NCBI GenBank assembly: GCA_963738615.1
Contig: CAVTXI010000019.1
Span: 1,922,001 to 1,986,000 of the forward strand
DNA: 64,000 nucleotides
Reading direction: 5' to 3'
Origin: CAVTWY01 sp963738615
Lineage (GTDB): Bacteria; Pseudomonadota; Gammaproteobacteria; Burkholderiales; Burkholderiaceae_C
Shown here: positions 9,058-18,448 of the stretch, one piece after another
Numbering within the stretch: the stretch's first letter is position 1
Layout: every line of letters begins with the position of its first letter
Translations under genes and position numbers: made by a program
The notes under the pieces: generated by a model
Told to the model about the DNA's origin: nothing
Seen by the model: only the letters and a program-made list of their open reading frames with translations
Databases searched by the model: none

Positions 9058-9747
9058 ATGACGAACACAGCGACGAAAGAACACGCCGCGCCCCGATCGC
9101 CCTGGGCGCCGCCTCGGCGCACGGCTGCAACGGTCGTCGTTGGTGTCTTCGCCATCGCCGTCGCGATGATGGCCGCCGCTTGTGACCCCGCGCCCGTGCC
9201 GCCGCTCACCGCCGACGCGCTCGTCGCACGGTACGGCCTCGACGCCGACGTTGCGCAGCCGCTGGTCGCGCGCGAGCCGTTGCGGCCCGACGAGGTGGAC
9301 ATGCTGGCGCGAACAGGGCAGCGCGACCTGCTGGTGCCGCTGATGGCGCACCCGTCCACGCCGCCGACCACGCTCGCCGCCTTCGCCAGCTTCCCCGACG
9401 ACGCCGTGCGCGCCGCGGTCGCCGGCAACGTGTCGACACCGCCCGCCACGCTGCGCTTCCTGCGCGCACCGGGCCGGCCCGGCATCGTCAACCGCGCGCT
9501 CGCGATGAACGCAGCCGCACCGGTCGATCTGCTGCTCGAGATGCGCGCCCAAGGCGAAGCCGGCGACGTGTCGCTGGCCGCGAACCCGGCGCTGCCTGCC
9601 GACGTGATGCGCGACATTCACCGCCGCGGCGACGAGGTCGCGAAGCTCGAGCTGGCGCGCAACCCGGCCGTGCCCCGAGACCTGCTCGATGCGTTGATGC
9701 GCGACGACTCGGCGGCGGTGCGCCAGGCCGCTGCTGCGCGGCCCTGA
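9058..9747 (+). CDS. Lipoprotein with LRV/HEAT-like repeats
   Basis: About 229 residues; an in-frame ATG at 9043 is a possible earlier start. After a Pro/Arg/Thr-rich head there is a hydrophobic stretch ending in AAC, a lipobox. The rest is built of short repeats of about 24 residues with the pattern (L/P)xLxxLxxxPxxxVRxAVAxNxxTPxxxLxxL: for example the stretch with DDAVRAAVAGNVSTPPATL and later LARNPAVPRDLLDALMRDDSAAVRQAAAARP. This is the signature of leucine-rich-variant or HEAT-like solenoids, which bind other proteins or cofactors. The partner is not visible. The gene is divergent from paiB-matB. Confidence 0.65.
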   Translation: MTNTATKEHAAPRSPWAPPRRTAATVVVGVFAIAVAMMAAACDPAPVPPLTADALVARYGLDADVAQPLVAREPLRPDEVDMLARTGQRDLLVPLMAHPSTPPTTLAAFASFPDDAVRAAVAGNVSTPPATLRFLRAPGRPGIVNRALAMNAAAPVDLLLEMRAQGEAGDVSLAANPALPADVMRDIHRRGDEVAKLELARNPAVPRDLLDALMRDDSAAVRQAAAARP

Positions 9748-9775
9748 TGCGTCGGCAAGAACGGGCTTGTCGCGA

Positions 9776-12748
9776 TCAACCCAGTTCTGCGATCAGCTTT
9801 CCGCGCGAAGACGCATGTTCCGCGACCACGCGGCGCAGCAGCTCGTCCATCGCGACCCCGGGCCACGGTGGATCGGTACGCGCAGGCACGGCGCGCCGCG
9901 CCCAATGCGCCCGCAGCTCATCGCGATCGGGCGCGCTCAGCGCTTCCTGTTCGACGGCGAAGGCCAGCACACGGCGCGCCGCGCCCGGCCGGCCTTGTGC
10001 CTCGAACAACTCTGTCAACGCGAGCAGCGCCGCAGCCTTCAGCGACGGCGACTGAAGATCGAGAGCGAGCACGCAGCCGGCTTCGAGCCGGCTTTGTGCC
10101 GCGTCGATCTCACTGCGTCGCGCCGCCAGCCGCGACAGTTGAAGCTCGAGCCAGCCGGCGGGTGCTCGCATGCTCGCGCCGTGCGCGATCTCGAGCGCGC
10201 GTTCAGCCTGCATTCGTGCTTCGACGAAATCGCTCGATCCGAGCGCCAGCTCGGTCAGGTTGGCCCGCACCAACACCTGCGTACTGGTCAAGCCGTGGTG
10301 CTCGGCCAGACCCAGGGCTTCGCGCAGATGGACCGCAGCGGCGTCGTTGTCGCCCATGAAGATCTCGAGCGAGGCCAGGTTCGAAAGGCTCAGCGCCAGG
10401 TTGGCCTCGGCACCGTTGCGGCGGTGCTCGGCCAGGGCTTCGATGTTCAGCCGCCGCGACGCTTCGTAGTCGCCCAGCCGCTTGGACGCGAGCGCCAGGT
10501 TCTCGAGCGTGCCGGCGATCCGAAGCGGTTGCGCCCGCGCGCGCGCCAAGGCCAAGGTGCGCAGGAACAACTGCCGCGCTTCGGCGAAATGGCCGGTGCT
10601 CAACGCGCACTTCGCCAGCACCGACAGCGCGTAGTAGCGCGCTTCGCGGTCGGCTGCGGCGTGCGAGGTTCCTGCCAGCGCGGCCCTCGCGCTGGCGCGC
10701 GCTTCGTCGAATCGATCGAGCCGATGTTCGATCTGGGCTGACTGCGCGAGCAGCAGCGTGTGCAGCGCTGGTTGCGCATTGGCCAGCGGCGAATCCATCG
10801 CCTGGCGCCACAGCATCAAGCCATCGACGAACCGCGCGCGGTGCTCCACCAGGTTCAGCAGCGTCGACGCGCTGCGTGCCAGCGCATCGCCATCGCCCGA
10901 CGAGATCGCCGTTGTCCACGCCTGGCGGCAGTTCTCGAAGTCGGCCTCGATCGCCGCCAGTGTCTGCGCCTGCCCTTGTTCGCTCGAAGCGTGGGCGCGA
11001 TGCAGAAAGCGATGAAAGTAGGCGGCATGCGCGGCATGGGCAGCGGCTCTCGCATCCGCGCCTTCGTCGTCGAGCTTGGCCGCGGCCAGGGTCTGCAGCA
11101 TCGGGTGCAGCGCAAGCCGCGCACCTTCCTTGCGCAGCAGCGACTTGTCGATCAGTGCACCCAGCACGGGCAGCGCGGCGCCGGTCACTGCGCGTGCTGC
11201 CTCGGCGCTGAAGCCGCCGCGGAAAACCGACAAGCGTGCGAGCACGCGGCGCTCAGCGGCCGTGAGGCGCCGCCACGATTCGTCGAACACCACGCCGATG
11301 CTCGCGTGCCGCGCCGGGTGCGACGCGTCCTGCGCGCGCAGCAGTTCGTGGCCTTGCCGCAGCTCGGCCGCGATGTCCGCGCACGACAGCACGCGCGTCC
11401 ACGCCGCGGCAAGTTCGAGCGCCAGCGGCAAGCCCCCGACCTGGCGGCAGATGTCGACGATCGCCGCGCGCTCCGCCGCCAGCGACACGTCGGGCGAAAC
11501 GTGCTGCGCGGCCTGCACGAACAAGCGCACCGCGTCGAAGGCCTCGGCCCGATCGTCGTCTTCGGGCTCGGGTACCGGCAGGCCCTCGAGCGGCATCGAC
11601 CATTCGCCCGCAACGGCAAGGCGCACGCGCGACGTGACCAGCAGCTTCACGCGCGGCGCGGCGGCAAGGATCGGCTCGACCAGCGTCGCCGCGTGCGGCG
11701 CCAGCGACTCGACGTTGTCCAGCACCACCAGCGCCGCGCGGCCAGCCAGCGTCGCGGTCGCCGCACGCAGCGCGTCGGGGCCGGCGCGCACCGCGAGCGC
11801 ATCGGCCAGGCGCTGCGCGAACTGCGTCGGGGTCGCGGCGTCTTCCAGATCGACGAACCAAGCGCCGTCGGCGAATTGCGGCGCCAGCGCGTGCAGCACC
11901 CGCTGCGCAAGCCGCGTCTTGCCGACGCCGCCAGGGCCAATCAGGCACAACAGTCGGCACTCGTCGCGCGCAAGCAGGTCGGTGATGCGCTGCATCTCGG
12001 TCGCGCGGCCGACGAAGCCTTCGTCGCGCGTTGCCGTCACCCTGCCGGGTGTCTGGGGTGACCCGCGCACAGCCCCGGACAGCGAGTCGACCAGCTCTCG
12101 TGTCTGCACGCCGGGCTCGATGCCCAAGTCCGCGGCGAGCCGTTCGGCGAAACGTCGATACGCCTGGCGCGCCGTCGCGCCCTGGCCGTCGCGCACCAGC
12201 GCATCCATGTGCGCACGCAGCGCCGCCTCGTCGAGCGCGTCGCTCTCGAGCACTCGCGCGGTGAGCGCCACGGCGGCCGGCGCGGCCAGCACGCCTGCGC
12301 GCTCGAGTGCCGCGCCGCGCCACGCGGTGCGCAGCCGCTCGCGCTCGAAGTTCAGCCATTGCGTCCACGACTCGCTTTGCCCGTCGTCGAAACCCGCGAG
12401 CAGATCGCCGCGGTACAGCGCCAACGCGGCATCGGTCCGGCCTGCGGCCAGCGCGGCTTCGAACGCGGCGACATCGGTGTCGATCTCGAACCGCAGCGCG
12501 GCGCCTTGCGCCTGGATCGCCGCCGCCCACGGCAGTGGTTGCAGCCGGAACAGCGACTTGCGCAGGTTGGTGTAGGCGAGCTTGCCCGGCAGCTCGGGCC
12601 ACAACAACGCGGCGATCTCGGCGCGCGTGACCCAACCGCGCTTCAGCGCGAGCAGCGCGGCGAGCTGGTGGCGCCGTTCGAAGGGCAACACGTCGCTGAT
12701 GCCCTCGAGCTCGAGGGTGGGCGTGCCGAACAGGACGAGGCACGGCAT
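9776..12748 (-). CDS. BTAD/STAND transcriptional regulator with TPR-like C-terminus
   Basis: About 990 residues from the ATG at 12746-12748, where the typical small winged-helix start (LVLFGTPTLELEG) lies. Order of domains: an OmpR-like fold plus bacterial transcriptional activation domain (BTAD, about residues 1-235, with a segment YRGDLLAGF). Then comes an NB-ARC/AfsR-type ATPase with Walker A GPGGVGKTRLAQ (about 280-292) and Walker B ALVVLDNVES, and a long alpha-helical repeat region from about 560 to the end. Such proteins integrate a ligand or protein signal with ATP binding to activate transcription. It is transcribed away from a methyltransferase gene with 83 bp between, so that gene is a natural candidate target. 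Confidence 0.85.
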   Translation of the reverse strand: MPCLVLFGTPTLELEGISDVLPFERRHQLAALLALKRGWVTRAEIAALLWPELPGKLAYTNLRKSLFRLQPLPWAAAIQAQGAALRFEIDTDVAAFEAALAAGRTDAALALYRGDLLAGFDDGQSESWTQWLNFERERLRTAWRGAALERAGVLAAPAAVALTARVLESDALDEAALRAHMDALVRDGQGATARQAYRRFAERLAADLGIEPGVQTRELVDSLSGAVRGSPQTPGRVTATRDEGFVGRATEMQRITDLLARDECRLLCLIGPGGVGKTRLAQRVLHALAPQFADGAWFVDLEDAATPTQFAQRLADALAVRAGPDALRAATATLAGRAALVVLDNVESLAPHAATLVEPILAAAPRVKLLVTSRVRLAVAGEWSMPLEGLPVPEPEDDDRAEAFDAVRLFVQAAQHVSPDVSLAAERAAIVDICRQVGGLPLALELAAAWTRVLSCADIAAELRQGHELLRAQDASHPARHASIGVVFDESWRRLTAAERRVLARLSVFRGGFSAEAARAVTGAALPVLGALIDKSLLRKEGARLALHPMLQTLAAAKLDDEGADARAAAHAAHAAYFHRFLHRAHASSEQGQAQTLAAIEADFENCRQAWTTAISSGDGDALARSASTLLNLVEHRARFVDGLMLWRQAMDSPLANAQPALHTLLLAQSAQIEHRLDRFDEARASARAALAGTSHAAADREARYYALSVLAKCALSTGHFAEARQLFLRTLALARARAQPLRIAGTLENLALASKRLGDYEASRRLNIEALAEHRRNGAEANLALSLSNLASLEIFMGDNDAAAVHLREALGLAEHHGLTSTQVLVRANLTELALGSSDFVEARMQAERALEIAHGASMRAPAGWLELQLSRLAARRSEIDAAQSRLEAGCVLALDLQSPSLKAAALLALTELFEAQGRPGAARRVLAFAVEQEALSAPDRDELRAHWARRAVPARTDPPWPGVAMDELLRRVVAEHASSRGKLIAELG

Positions 12749-12831
12749 GGCGGAGCCATTGTCCGCCGCGAGGAACGCTGGCGGAACGCTGCCCCGAACA
12801 CAGTGCCGCACCCCAACCAAGGATCACCTTC

Positions 12832-13674
12832 ATGTCCTCCACCCCCACCTCCACCTCCACATCCAACGCACAGCCCGACTTCGCTGCGATCAAGCAGCGC
12901 CAGCAGGCGACCTGGGCCAGCGGCGACTACGCCGTCGTCGGCACCAGCCTTCAGATCGTCGGCGAAACGCTCGCCGAAGCCTCCGACATCCGCGCCGGCG
13001 AACGCGTACTCGACGTCGCCGCCGGCAACGGCAACGCCACGCTGGCCGCGGCACGCCGCTACGCCGACGTGACCTCGACCGACTACGTCGCCGAGCTGCT
13101 CGACAAGGGCCGCGAGCGCGCACGCGCCGAAGCGCTGCCGGTGCGCTTCCAGGTTGCCGATGCCGAGTCGCTGCCGTTCGACCACGCGAGCTTCGACGCG
13201 GTGCTGTCGACCTTCGGTGTCATGTTCGCGCCCAACCAGCCTAGGGTCGCGGCCGAGCTGCTGCGCGTGACGCGCCCCGGCGGGCGCATCGGCCTGGCCA
13301 ACTGGACGCCCGCGAGCTTCATCGGACGCCTGTTCAAGGTGATCGGCGCGCACGTGCCGCCGCCCGCGGGGCTGAAGCCGCCCGCGTTGTGGGGCACCCG
13401 CGAGCACCTGGCCGAACTGTTCGGCCCCGACGTGCGCATCAGCGCCGAAGAGCGGATCTTCAACTTCCGCTACCGCTCGGCCGCGCACTTCGTGCAGGTG
13501 TTCCGCGATTACTACGGCCCGACGCACAAGGCCTTCGGCGCGCTCGACACAGCCGGCCAACAAGCGCTCGACCGCGACATCACCACGTTGCTCGACGAGC
13601 TCAACGTCGCAGGCCCGGGTTCGCTGGTCGTGCCCAGCGCGTATCTCGAAGCCGTGATCACCACTAAAGCCTGA
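12832..13674 (+). CDS. Class I SAM-dependent methyltransferase
   Basis: A 280-residue protein. The SAM-binding motif I is VLDVAAGNGNATLAAARR (about residues 60-77); an acidic motif II follows in STDYVAELLDKG. Motif III is near FQVADAESLPFDHASFDAVLSTFGVMF, and RVTRPGGRIGLANW is the usual motif IV region. This pattern is that of the UbiE/Methyltransf_11 group acting on small molecules. The substrate is unknown. The N-terminus is a Ser/Thr/Pro-rich tail. It is divergent from the BTAD regulator and followed by a strong hairpin. Confidence 0.85.
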   Translation: MSSTPTSTSTSNAQPDFAAIKQRQQATWASGDYAVVGTSLQIVGETLAEASDIRAGERVLDVAAGNGNATLAAARRYADVTSTDYVAELLDKGRERARAEALPVRFQVADAESLPFDHASFDAVLSTFGVMFAPNQPRVAAELLRVTRPGGRIGLANWTPASFIGRLFKVIGAHVPPPAGLKPPALWGTREHLAELFGPDVRISAEERIFNFRYRSAAHFVQVFRDYYGPTHKAFGALDTAGQQALDRDITTLLDELNVAGPGSLVVPSAYLEAVITTKA

Positions 13675-13680
13675 GCGGGT

Positions 13681-13710
13681 CGCTCGCACGCGGTGAGTCG
13701 CGTGCGAGCG
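13681..13710. terminator. Strong GC hairpin after the methyltransferase gene
   Basis: CGCTCGCACGCG (13681-13692) and CGCGTGCGAGCG (13699-13710) form a perfect 12-bp stem with a 6-nt loop, 6 bp after the methyltransferase stop. There is no U tract, so it is a terminator-like or mRNA 3'-end stabilising hairpin rather than a textbook intrinsic terminator. Confidence 0.5.
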
Positions 13711-13743
13711 CCGCCGCTCGGTTCACCCCCAAGGAGTCTTGTC

Positions 13744-14935
13744 ATGACAACCCACACCAAACACGTCCTGAATCTCGCCGCCGCGATCACGGCCGCATTC
13801 CTCGTCCAACCCGCGCGTGCCGACGTCATCACCGACACCAATCTCGAATCCCACAAAGTCATCGCCGAAGCCAAGATCGGCACGCCGCCTGCGGTGCGCA
13901 TCACGGCCCTCGTGCAGACCGCGGTGCTCGCGGCCGCCGAGTCGCTGCCGAGCGGTGCGTCGATCGATGCCGCGGTCGCCACCGCGAACCGCGCCGTGCT
14001 GTCGAAGCTGCTGCCGGCGCAGCAGCCGATGATCGACGCCGCTCACCAGAGCCGCGATGCAGGCCATCGCCGAAGGCCCGGCCAAGGCCGCCGGCATCGC
14101 CGCCGGCGAGAAGGCCGCGGCCGAGGTCCTCGCGCGCCGCGCCGACGACATCCCCGCGCAGCCCGAGTCGTATCGCCCTCACACCGCCGCGGGCGCCTAC
14201 GTTCCGACCGCCGTACCCGCGGCCCCGCATTGGCCGCAGCGCAAGCCCTGGATGATGTCGAGCGCCGCGCAGTTCCGCCCCGCACCGCCGCCCGCGCTGA
14301 CGAGCGAGGCCTGGGCGCGCGAATACAACGAGGTGCGCACGCTCGGGGGCAAGGCGAGCCCGCAGCGCAACGCCGAACAGACCGAGATCGGCCGCTTCTG
14401 GGAGTACTCGCTGCCCGCGGTCTACCACGGCGTGCTGCGTTCGGTCGCGTTGCAGCCGGGCCGCGACGTGGTGCGCAACGCGCGCCTCTACGCGATCGCG
14501 TCGCAGGCGATGGACGACGCGCTGATCGGCGTGTTCGACGCCAAGTACCACCACAACTTCTGGCGCCCGATCACGGCGATTCGCAACGGCGACATCGACG
14601 GCAACGCCGCGACGCCGCGCGAAGCCTCGTGGTCGCCGCTGTTCGACACGCCGATGCACCCCGAGTACCCCAGCGCACACAGCGGCGTGGCCGTGGCTGT
14701 AGCGGCGGTGCTCGAGGCCGACGTGGGCCCAGGCGCGATGCCGACGCTGTCAACGTCGAGCCCGACCGCCAAGGGAGCGACCCGTCGATGGACAAGTCTC
14801 GACACGTTCGTGGCCGAGGTGGCGGACGCCCGCATCTACGGCGGCATTCACTTCCGCAGCGCGACGGACGCGGGCGCGGCGATCGGCCGCAGCGTGGGTG
14901 CATTGGCGGCGCGGCGGCTCGGGGGCGCGCAGTAG
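13744..14935 (+). pseudogene. Vanadium-dependent haloperoxidase / PAP2-family protein, frameshifted
   Basis: The first frame (13744 to about 14045) gives a secreted N-terminus with a signal peptide ending AR-AD and a conserved helical part that reads well up to MIDAAHQS. The sequence then continues in the +1 frame from about 14057 (MQAIAEGPAK...) to 14935. The second part holds the acid phosphatase/haloperoxidase site: KYHHNFWRPITAI, the core HPEYPSAHSG and the late GGIHFRSATDAG. In this family the Lys/Arg, Ser-His and Arg-His residues bind vanadate or phosphate. The joined product would be about 400 residues. A one-base change near 14040-14055 breaks it; it may be genuine decay or a sequence error, since the rest is unblemished. 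Confidence 0.75.
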
Positions 14936-15040
14936 CGATTCAGTCGCAGCGGCTCGCGGGTGAGCTGCTGTGCGGTCGGTGCCCTCGCAGGGGGCGGCGA
15001 GGGCGATCCGTGGTTGGCCGCGGACGCCTAAACTTCGCCT

Positions 15041-15601
15041 ATGTCACAACCCCTGCGCAAGCCGCTCGGCTTGGTCGACTATCTCGCGTTCGAGAACTCG
15101 AGCGACCGACGGCACGAATACATCGGCGGCGAGATCCACGCGATGACAGGCGGCACCGCGCGCCATAACCGCGTTGCCGGCAACATCTACGCGGCGTTCC
15201 TGCGCCGCTTCGATGGCACCCCATGCCAGGTCTTCATCAACGACATGAAGCTGCACGTGCAGGCCGCGGATCGCGTGTACTACCCCAACGTCTTCGTCAC
15301 CTGTGGGCGCGCGGTCACCGACACCCAAACGGTTGCGACCGACGCCACGATCGTCGTCGAAGTGCAGAGCGAATCGACCGCGGGCACCGACCGACGAGAG
15401 AAGCTCGTCGCCTATCGCCAGCTGCCGAGCCTTCGTGCCTACTGGATCGTGAGCCAGCACGAGCAGAAAGTCGAGGTGCACCGGCGCGACGAGACGCTGC
15501 AATGGATCGCCGAGGCGTACGGGGTGGGCGAGGCGCTGCCGGTGCCGGACGCGGAAGCGCTGTCGTTGGTGGATATCTACGCTGGCACCGAGTTGGCGTG
15601 A
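15041..15601 (+). CDS. Uma2-family (DUF820) putative endonuclease
   Basis: A 186-residue protein of the Uma2/DUF820 family, a PD-(D/E)XK nuclease-like fold. Visible motifs are the start LVDYLAFENSSDRRHEYIGGEIHAM cut here to its core RRHEYIGGEIHAMTGG, then KLHVQAADRVYYPNVFVTC (the metal-binding Asp/Pro-Asp region) and IVVEVQSEST with the catalytic E-x-Q/K, followed by REKLVAYRQLPSLRAYWIV. The family is common in cyanobacteria and scattered in proteobacteria; its biological role is unknown and mobile-element links have been suggested. It stands alone between the haloperoxidase gene and a toxin-antitoxin pair. Confidence 0.85.
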   Translation: MSQPLRKPLGLVDYLAFENSSDRRHEYIGGEIHAMTGGTARHNRVAGNIYAAFLRRFDGTPCQVFINDMKLHVQAADRVYYPNVFVTCGRAVTDTQTVATDATIVVEVQSESTAGTDRREKLVAYRQLPSLRAYWIVSQHEQKVEVHRRDETLQWIAEAYGVGEALPVPDAEALSLVDIYAGTELA

Positions 15602-15658
15602 TGTTTCTTGCGGACTGACTCGCGACTCGACAAGAAGCCATCGTCGCTGCGTTGCCGT

Positions 15659-15958
15659 TCAGCTTTCGGGCTTGTACCCCTGTTCGCGCTGCGCTCGAAT
15701 CGCCAACACCAGCACCAGACCAAGCACCCTCTGGTGGCTGTACAGCGCGACATAGCCGCGTGCGCCCCTGCCGATCACTAACTCTCGCAGCCCATCAACG
15801 CAACGGCGGCCGATGTCCGGATGGGTTTGAAGGATGTCGAATCCGCTGCGCAGAGCTTCCAGGCGGTCGTGCACGCTCGCGGCCTCGTGATCGATCAAGT
15901 GCGTTGCGATGCGCTCGAGGTCTTGAAGCGCGCGCGGCGTGAACTCGACCCGGGTCAC
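15659..15958 (-). CDS. RelE/ParE-superfamily toxin
   Basis: A 99-residue protein with the RelE/ParE fold pattern: VEFTPRALQDLERIATHLIDHEAASVHDRL starts with the two-helix hairpin (core shown: TPRALQDLERIATHL). Then follow a Gly/Arg-rich strand segment with RRCVDGLRELVIGRGARGYVALY and a C-terminal VLVLAIRAQREQGY, where Arg and His/Gln residues usually act. ParE members poison DNA gyrase; RelE members cleave mRNA, and the short sequence here looks more like ParE. It lies 10 bp downstream of a ribbon-helix-helix protein gene on the same strand, the expected antitoxin-toxin order. Confidence 0.85.
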   Translation of the reverse strand: MTRVEFTPRALQDLERIATHLIDHEAASVHDRLEALRSGFDILQTHPDIGRRCVDGLRELVIGRGARGYVALYSHQRVLGLVLVLAIRAQREQGYKPES

Positions 15959-15968
15959 CTCTGCCCGA

Positions 15969-16253
15969 TCAGAGCTTGAATTTGCGCGCTTTCGGTCGTG
16001 CGACCTGCTTGCCGGCTACGCGGTCCGTCAAGAACTGGCGAACCTCTGGCCACGGCACGGACATCCCGGTGCGCTTGAACTCTTCGAGCCGCGCCTGCGC
16101 CTGGGCGTGAAAGTCAGACTCGGCGAGGTCTTGTTCGGTCTGCCGCTTCAGTGCATCGACCACGTACCCGTGGCTCGTCTTGCCTGACTCGGCAGCCAGC
16201 CTCTCGATGGACGCCTTCAAGTCGTCGGGCAAGCGCAGCGTGGTCGTGGACAT
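15969..16253 (-). CDS. Ribbon-helix-helix antitoxin (ParD/CopG-like)
   Basis: A 94-residue protein from the ATG at 16251-16253; the longer frame upstream has no sensible start. The N-terminus MSTTTLRLPDDLKASIERLA is the beta-strand and first helix of a ribbon-helix-helix DNA-binding domain, followed by the TSHGYVVDALKR second helix. The C-terminal Arg/Lys-rich half, with WPEVRQFLTDRVAGK, should wrap the toxin. It is the first gene of the pair with the ParE-like toxin and would repress its own promoter. It is divergent from the ABC transporter binding-protein gene with about 236 bp between starts. Confidence 0.85.
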   Translation of the reverse strand: MSTTTLRLPDDLKASIERLAAESGKTSHGYVVDALKRQTEQDLAESDFHAQAQARLEEFKRTGMSVPWPEVRQFLTDRVAGKQVARPKARKFKL

Positions 16254-16489
16254 GAGTCGGGGCCTTCCGGCGAGAGCGTAGCACAAAAGTATCACAACCA
16301 GGCGCCGTATCGGTGCGGTCGCGGCGCGACATGAGCGACTCCGATGCATCCACTGTCGCCATCCGCCGTACGTGCTTTTACGAACCTGGGGGTTTGCCCG
16401 AAGCAAGGGCCTCGGCGCGCGCGATGCAATGTGGCCTGTCGTTGGGCAGCCCCATGTCGGGGCTGCTCTGTTCTTCCGGGAGAGATTTC

Positions 16490-17701
16490 ATGATCGATCG
16501 ACGCGACCTGTTCACCTCGAGCCTGACGCTCGCCGCCGCAGCCCTTGCCTTCGGCGCGGGCTCGACCACCGCCTTCGCCCAAGCCGGCGAAATCCGCATC
16601 GCCCACATTTTCAGCAAAACCGGCCCACTCGAGGCCTACGGCAAGCAGACCGCACAGGGCCTGAAGATGGGGCTGGACTACGCCACCGGCGGCACGATGA
16701 CGATCGGCGGCAAGAAGATCGTGCTGATCGAGAAAGACGATCAAGGCAAGCCCGACCTGGGCAAGAGCCTGCTGGCCGCGGCCTACAACGACGACAAGGC
16801 CGACATCGCGGTCGGCCCCACGTCGTCGGGTGTGGCGTTGGCAATGCTGCCGGTCGCCGAAGAGGCCAAGAAGATCCTGGTCGTCGAGCCCGCGGTCGCC
16901 GACTCGATCACCGGCGACAAGTGGAACAAGTACATCTTCCGCACCGGCCGCAACAGCTCGCAAGACGCGATCAGCAACGCGGTGGCGCTCGACAAACCCA
17001 ACACCGTGATCGCCACGCTGGCGCAGGACTATGCGTTCGGCAAAGACGGCGTGAAGGCGTTCAAGGAATCGGTGAAAACCGCGAAGATCATTCACGAGGA
17101 ATACCTGCCTACGACCACCACCGACTTCACCGCCGGTGCGCAGCGCATCATCGACAAGCTGAAGGACCAACCCGGCCGCAAAATCATCTGGATCATCTGG
17201 GCGGGCGGCGGCGGCAACCCTTTCAAGATCACCGACCTGGACCTGAAGCGCTACAACATCGAAATAGCCACCGGCGGCAATATCCTGCCTGCGATGGCGG
17301 CATACAAGCAGTTCCCGGGCATGGAAGGCGCCACGTATTACTACTTCGGTATTCCGAAGAACCCGGTCAATGAAGCGCTGGTGGCGCAACACTACAAGGA
17401 ATTCAAGTCACCCCCCGACTTCTTCACGGCCGGTGGTTTCGCGGCGGCGATGGCGGTGGTGACGGCGCTGAAGAAGACGAATGGCGATACCAATACCAAC
17501 AAGCTGATCTCGACGATGGAAGGCATGAGCTTCGATACGCCGAAGGGGACGATGACGTTCCGCAAGGACGACCATCAGGCGATGCAGTCGATGTATCACT
17601 TCAAGATCAAGGTCGACCCGGCGTTTGCGTGGGGTGTGCCGGAGTTGGTGAAGGAGATCAAGGCGAGCGATATGAACGTGCCGGTGCGCAACAAGCGTTG
17701 A
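16490..17701 (+). CDS. Branched-chain-amino-acid-type ABC transporter substrate-binding protein
   Basis: A 403-residue periplasmic protein with a signal peptide (MIDRRDLFTSSLTLAAAALA, ending AFAQA). The start ATG follows a GGGAGAG site. The mature part reads IRIAHIFSKTGPLEAYGKQTAQG, typical of type I periplasmic binding proteins of the LivJ/AmiC group. A middle block GPTSSGVALAMLPVAEEAKK and the aromatic-rich second lobe follow. Substrates of this family include branched amino acids, amides, urea and aromatic acids; the sequence does not decide. It belongs functionally with livGFHM from 18.5 kb on, but a toxin-antitoxin pair on the opposite strand separates them. Confidence 0.85.
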   Translation: MIDRRDLFTSSLTLAAAALAFGAGSTTAFAQAGEIRIAHIFSKTGPLEAYGKQTAQGLKMGLDYATGGTMTIGGKKIVLIEKDDQGKPDLGKSLLAAAYNDDKADIAVGPTSSGVALAMLPVAEEAKKILVVEPAVADSITGDKWNKYIFRTGRNSSQDAISNAVALDKPNTVIATLAQDYAFGKDGVKAFKESVKTAKIIHEEYLPTTTTDFTAGAQRIIDKLKDQPGRKIIWIIWAGGGGNPFKITDLDLKRYNIEIATGGNILPAMAAYKQFPGMEGATYYYFGIPKNPVNEALVAQHYKEFKSPPDFFTAGGFAAAMAVVTALKKTNGDTNTNKLISTMEGMSFDTPKGTMTFRKDDHQAMQSMYHFKIKVDPAFAWGVPELVKEIKASDMNVPVRNKR

Positions 17702-17762
17702 GTGTTTTCGGCTGTTTCGACGTCCGTCGCGTGGTTGCGGCGGTCGCGCTGATGCGCACACT

Positions 17763-18173
17763 TCAGGCCGAAACCTTGAACGGATTTAGTGTTGGCACGC
17801 TGAACACGGCGAAGTCGCGCACGTTGCGCGTCGCGACCGTCAGGTGGTTCAAGCGGGCCGTCGCCGCGATCATTCCGTCTTCGTACAGGGTTTCGGACTT
17901 TCGATGCATCAGCTTCGCCCACTCGCGGTGCGCTGCACCGTCCATCGGCAGCACGTTGTACGAGGCGGCAACCTGGTCCAACCAGGCTTCGATTTCAGCT
18001 GCCTTGGCTACGTCCTGGTCGCGGGTCATCTCGATGCCGGCCTGGATCTCGCCCAGCGTCACTGCCGACACGAACAAGTTCGCGTCATCGGTCGCGCTCA
18101 ACCACGCGACCACGGCGCCATGCGGCTTCGGCTTGCGAAGCTCGCAGACGACATTGGTGTCCAGCAGGTACAT
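17763..18173 (-). CDS. VapC-type PIN-domain ribonuclease toxin
   Basis: A 136-residue PIN-domain protein. The start MYLLDTNVVCELRKPKP carries the first catalytic Asp in LLDTNV. A middle Glu lies in VSAVTLGEIQAGIE, and the third acidic group is in YEDGMIAATARLNHLTVATRNVRDF, with Asp and Asn-Asp residues of the active site. VapC toxins are Mg2+-dependent endoribonucleases that cut tRNA or rRNA. It follows the antitoxin gene by 6 bp. Its position between the ABC binding protein gene and the ATPase gene, on the opposite strand, suggests that the module inserted into a once continuous liv-type operon. Confidence 0.9.
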   Translation of the reverse strand: MYLLDTNVVCELRKPKPHGAVVAWLSATDDANLFVSAVTLGEIQAGIEMTRDQDVAKAAEIEAWLDQVAASYNVLPMDGAAHREWAKLMHRKSETLYEDGMIAATARLNHLTVATRNVRDFAVFSVPTLNPFKVSA

Positions 18174-18179
18174 GGGCGA

Positions 18180-18437
18180 TCAGCGGGCCGGCTCGACACG
18201 CCGCCGCCGCGCCTGCCCGCGCGTCTTCACCAGCGGCGCGAAGCGCGGCGTGTCGGCAAGCAGCAGTTGTTTCAGCGATGGCCGCGCCGCCGATTGCAGG
18301 CGACGCCACTCGTCGACGGGGACCAACACCGCCGCCTCGACCCCGCGTTTGGTCACGATCTGCGGCCCCTCGGCGATGCATGCCTCGAGGAACTCGCTGA
18401 ATCGGGCTTTTGCATCCTGGACCGGCCAAGCGTTCAC
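18180..18437 (-). CDS. Phd/YefM-family antitoxin
   Basis: An 85-residue antitoxin with a GTG start (18435-18437) preceded by a GGAG site at the right spacing; longer upstream readings cross the operator region. The start NAWPVQDAKARFSEFLEAC and the strand PQIVTKRGVEAAVLVPVDEW are diagnostic of the Phd/YefM fold. The C-terminal tail (about residues 50-85) is basic and would fold on the VapC toxin. It would bind the TGACTAGT repeats upstream and autorepress. Confidence 0.88.
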   Translation of the reverse strand: MNAWPVQDAKARFSEFLEACIAEGPQIVTKRGVEAAVLVPVDEWRRLQSAARPSLKQLLLADTPRFAPLVKTRGQARRRRVEPAR

Positions 18438-18448
18438 GAGGGCTCCAA

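Noticed and set aside
13681..13710. A mobile-element end at the 12-bp inverted repeat
   Set aside because: It stands alone right after a stop codon, so a transcript-end hairpin is simpler.
15041..15601. A defence or transposon function for the Uma2 protein
   Set aside because: No neighbouring defence genes or terminal repeats; only the family can be given.
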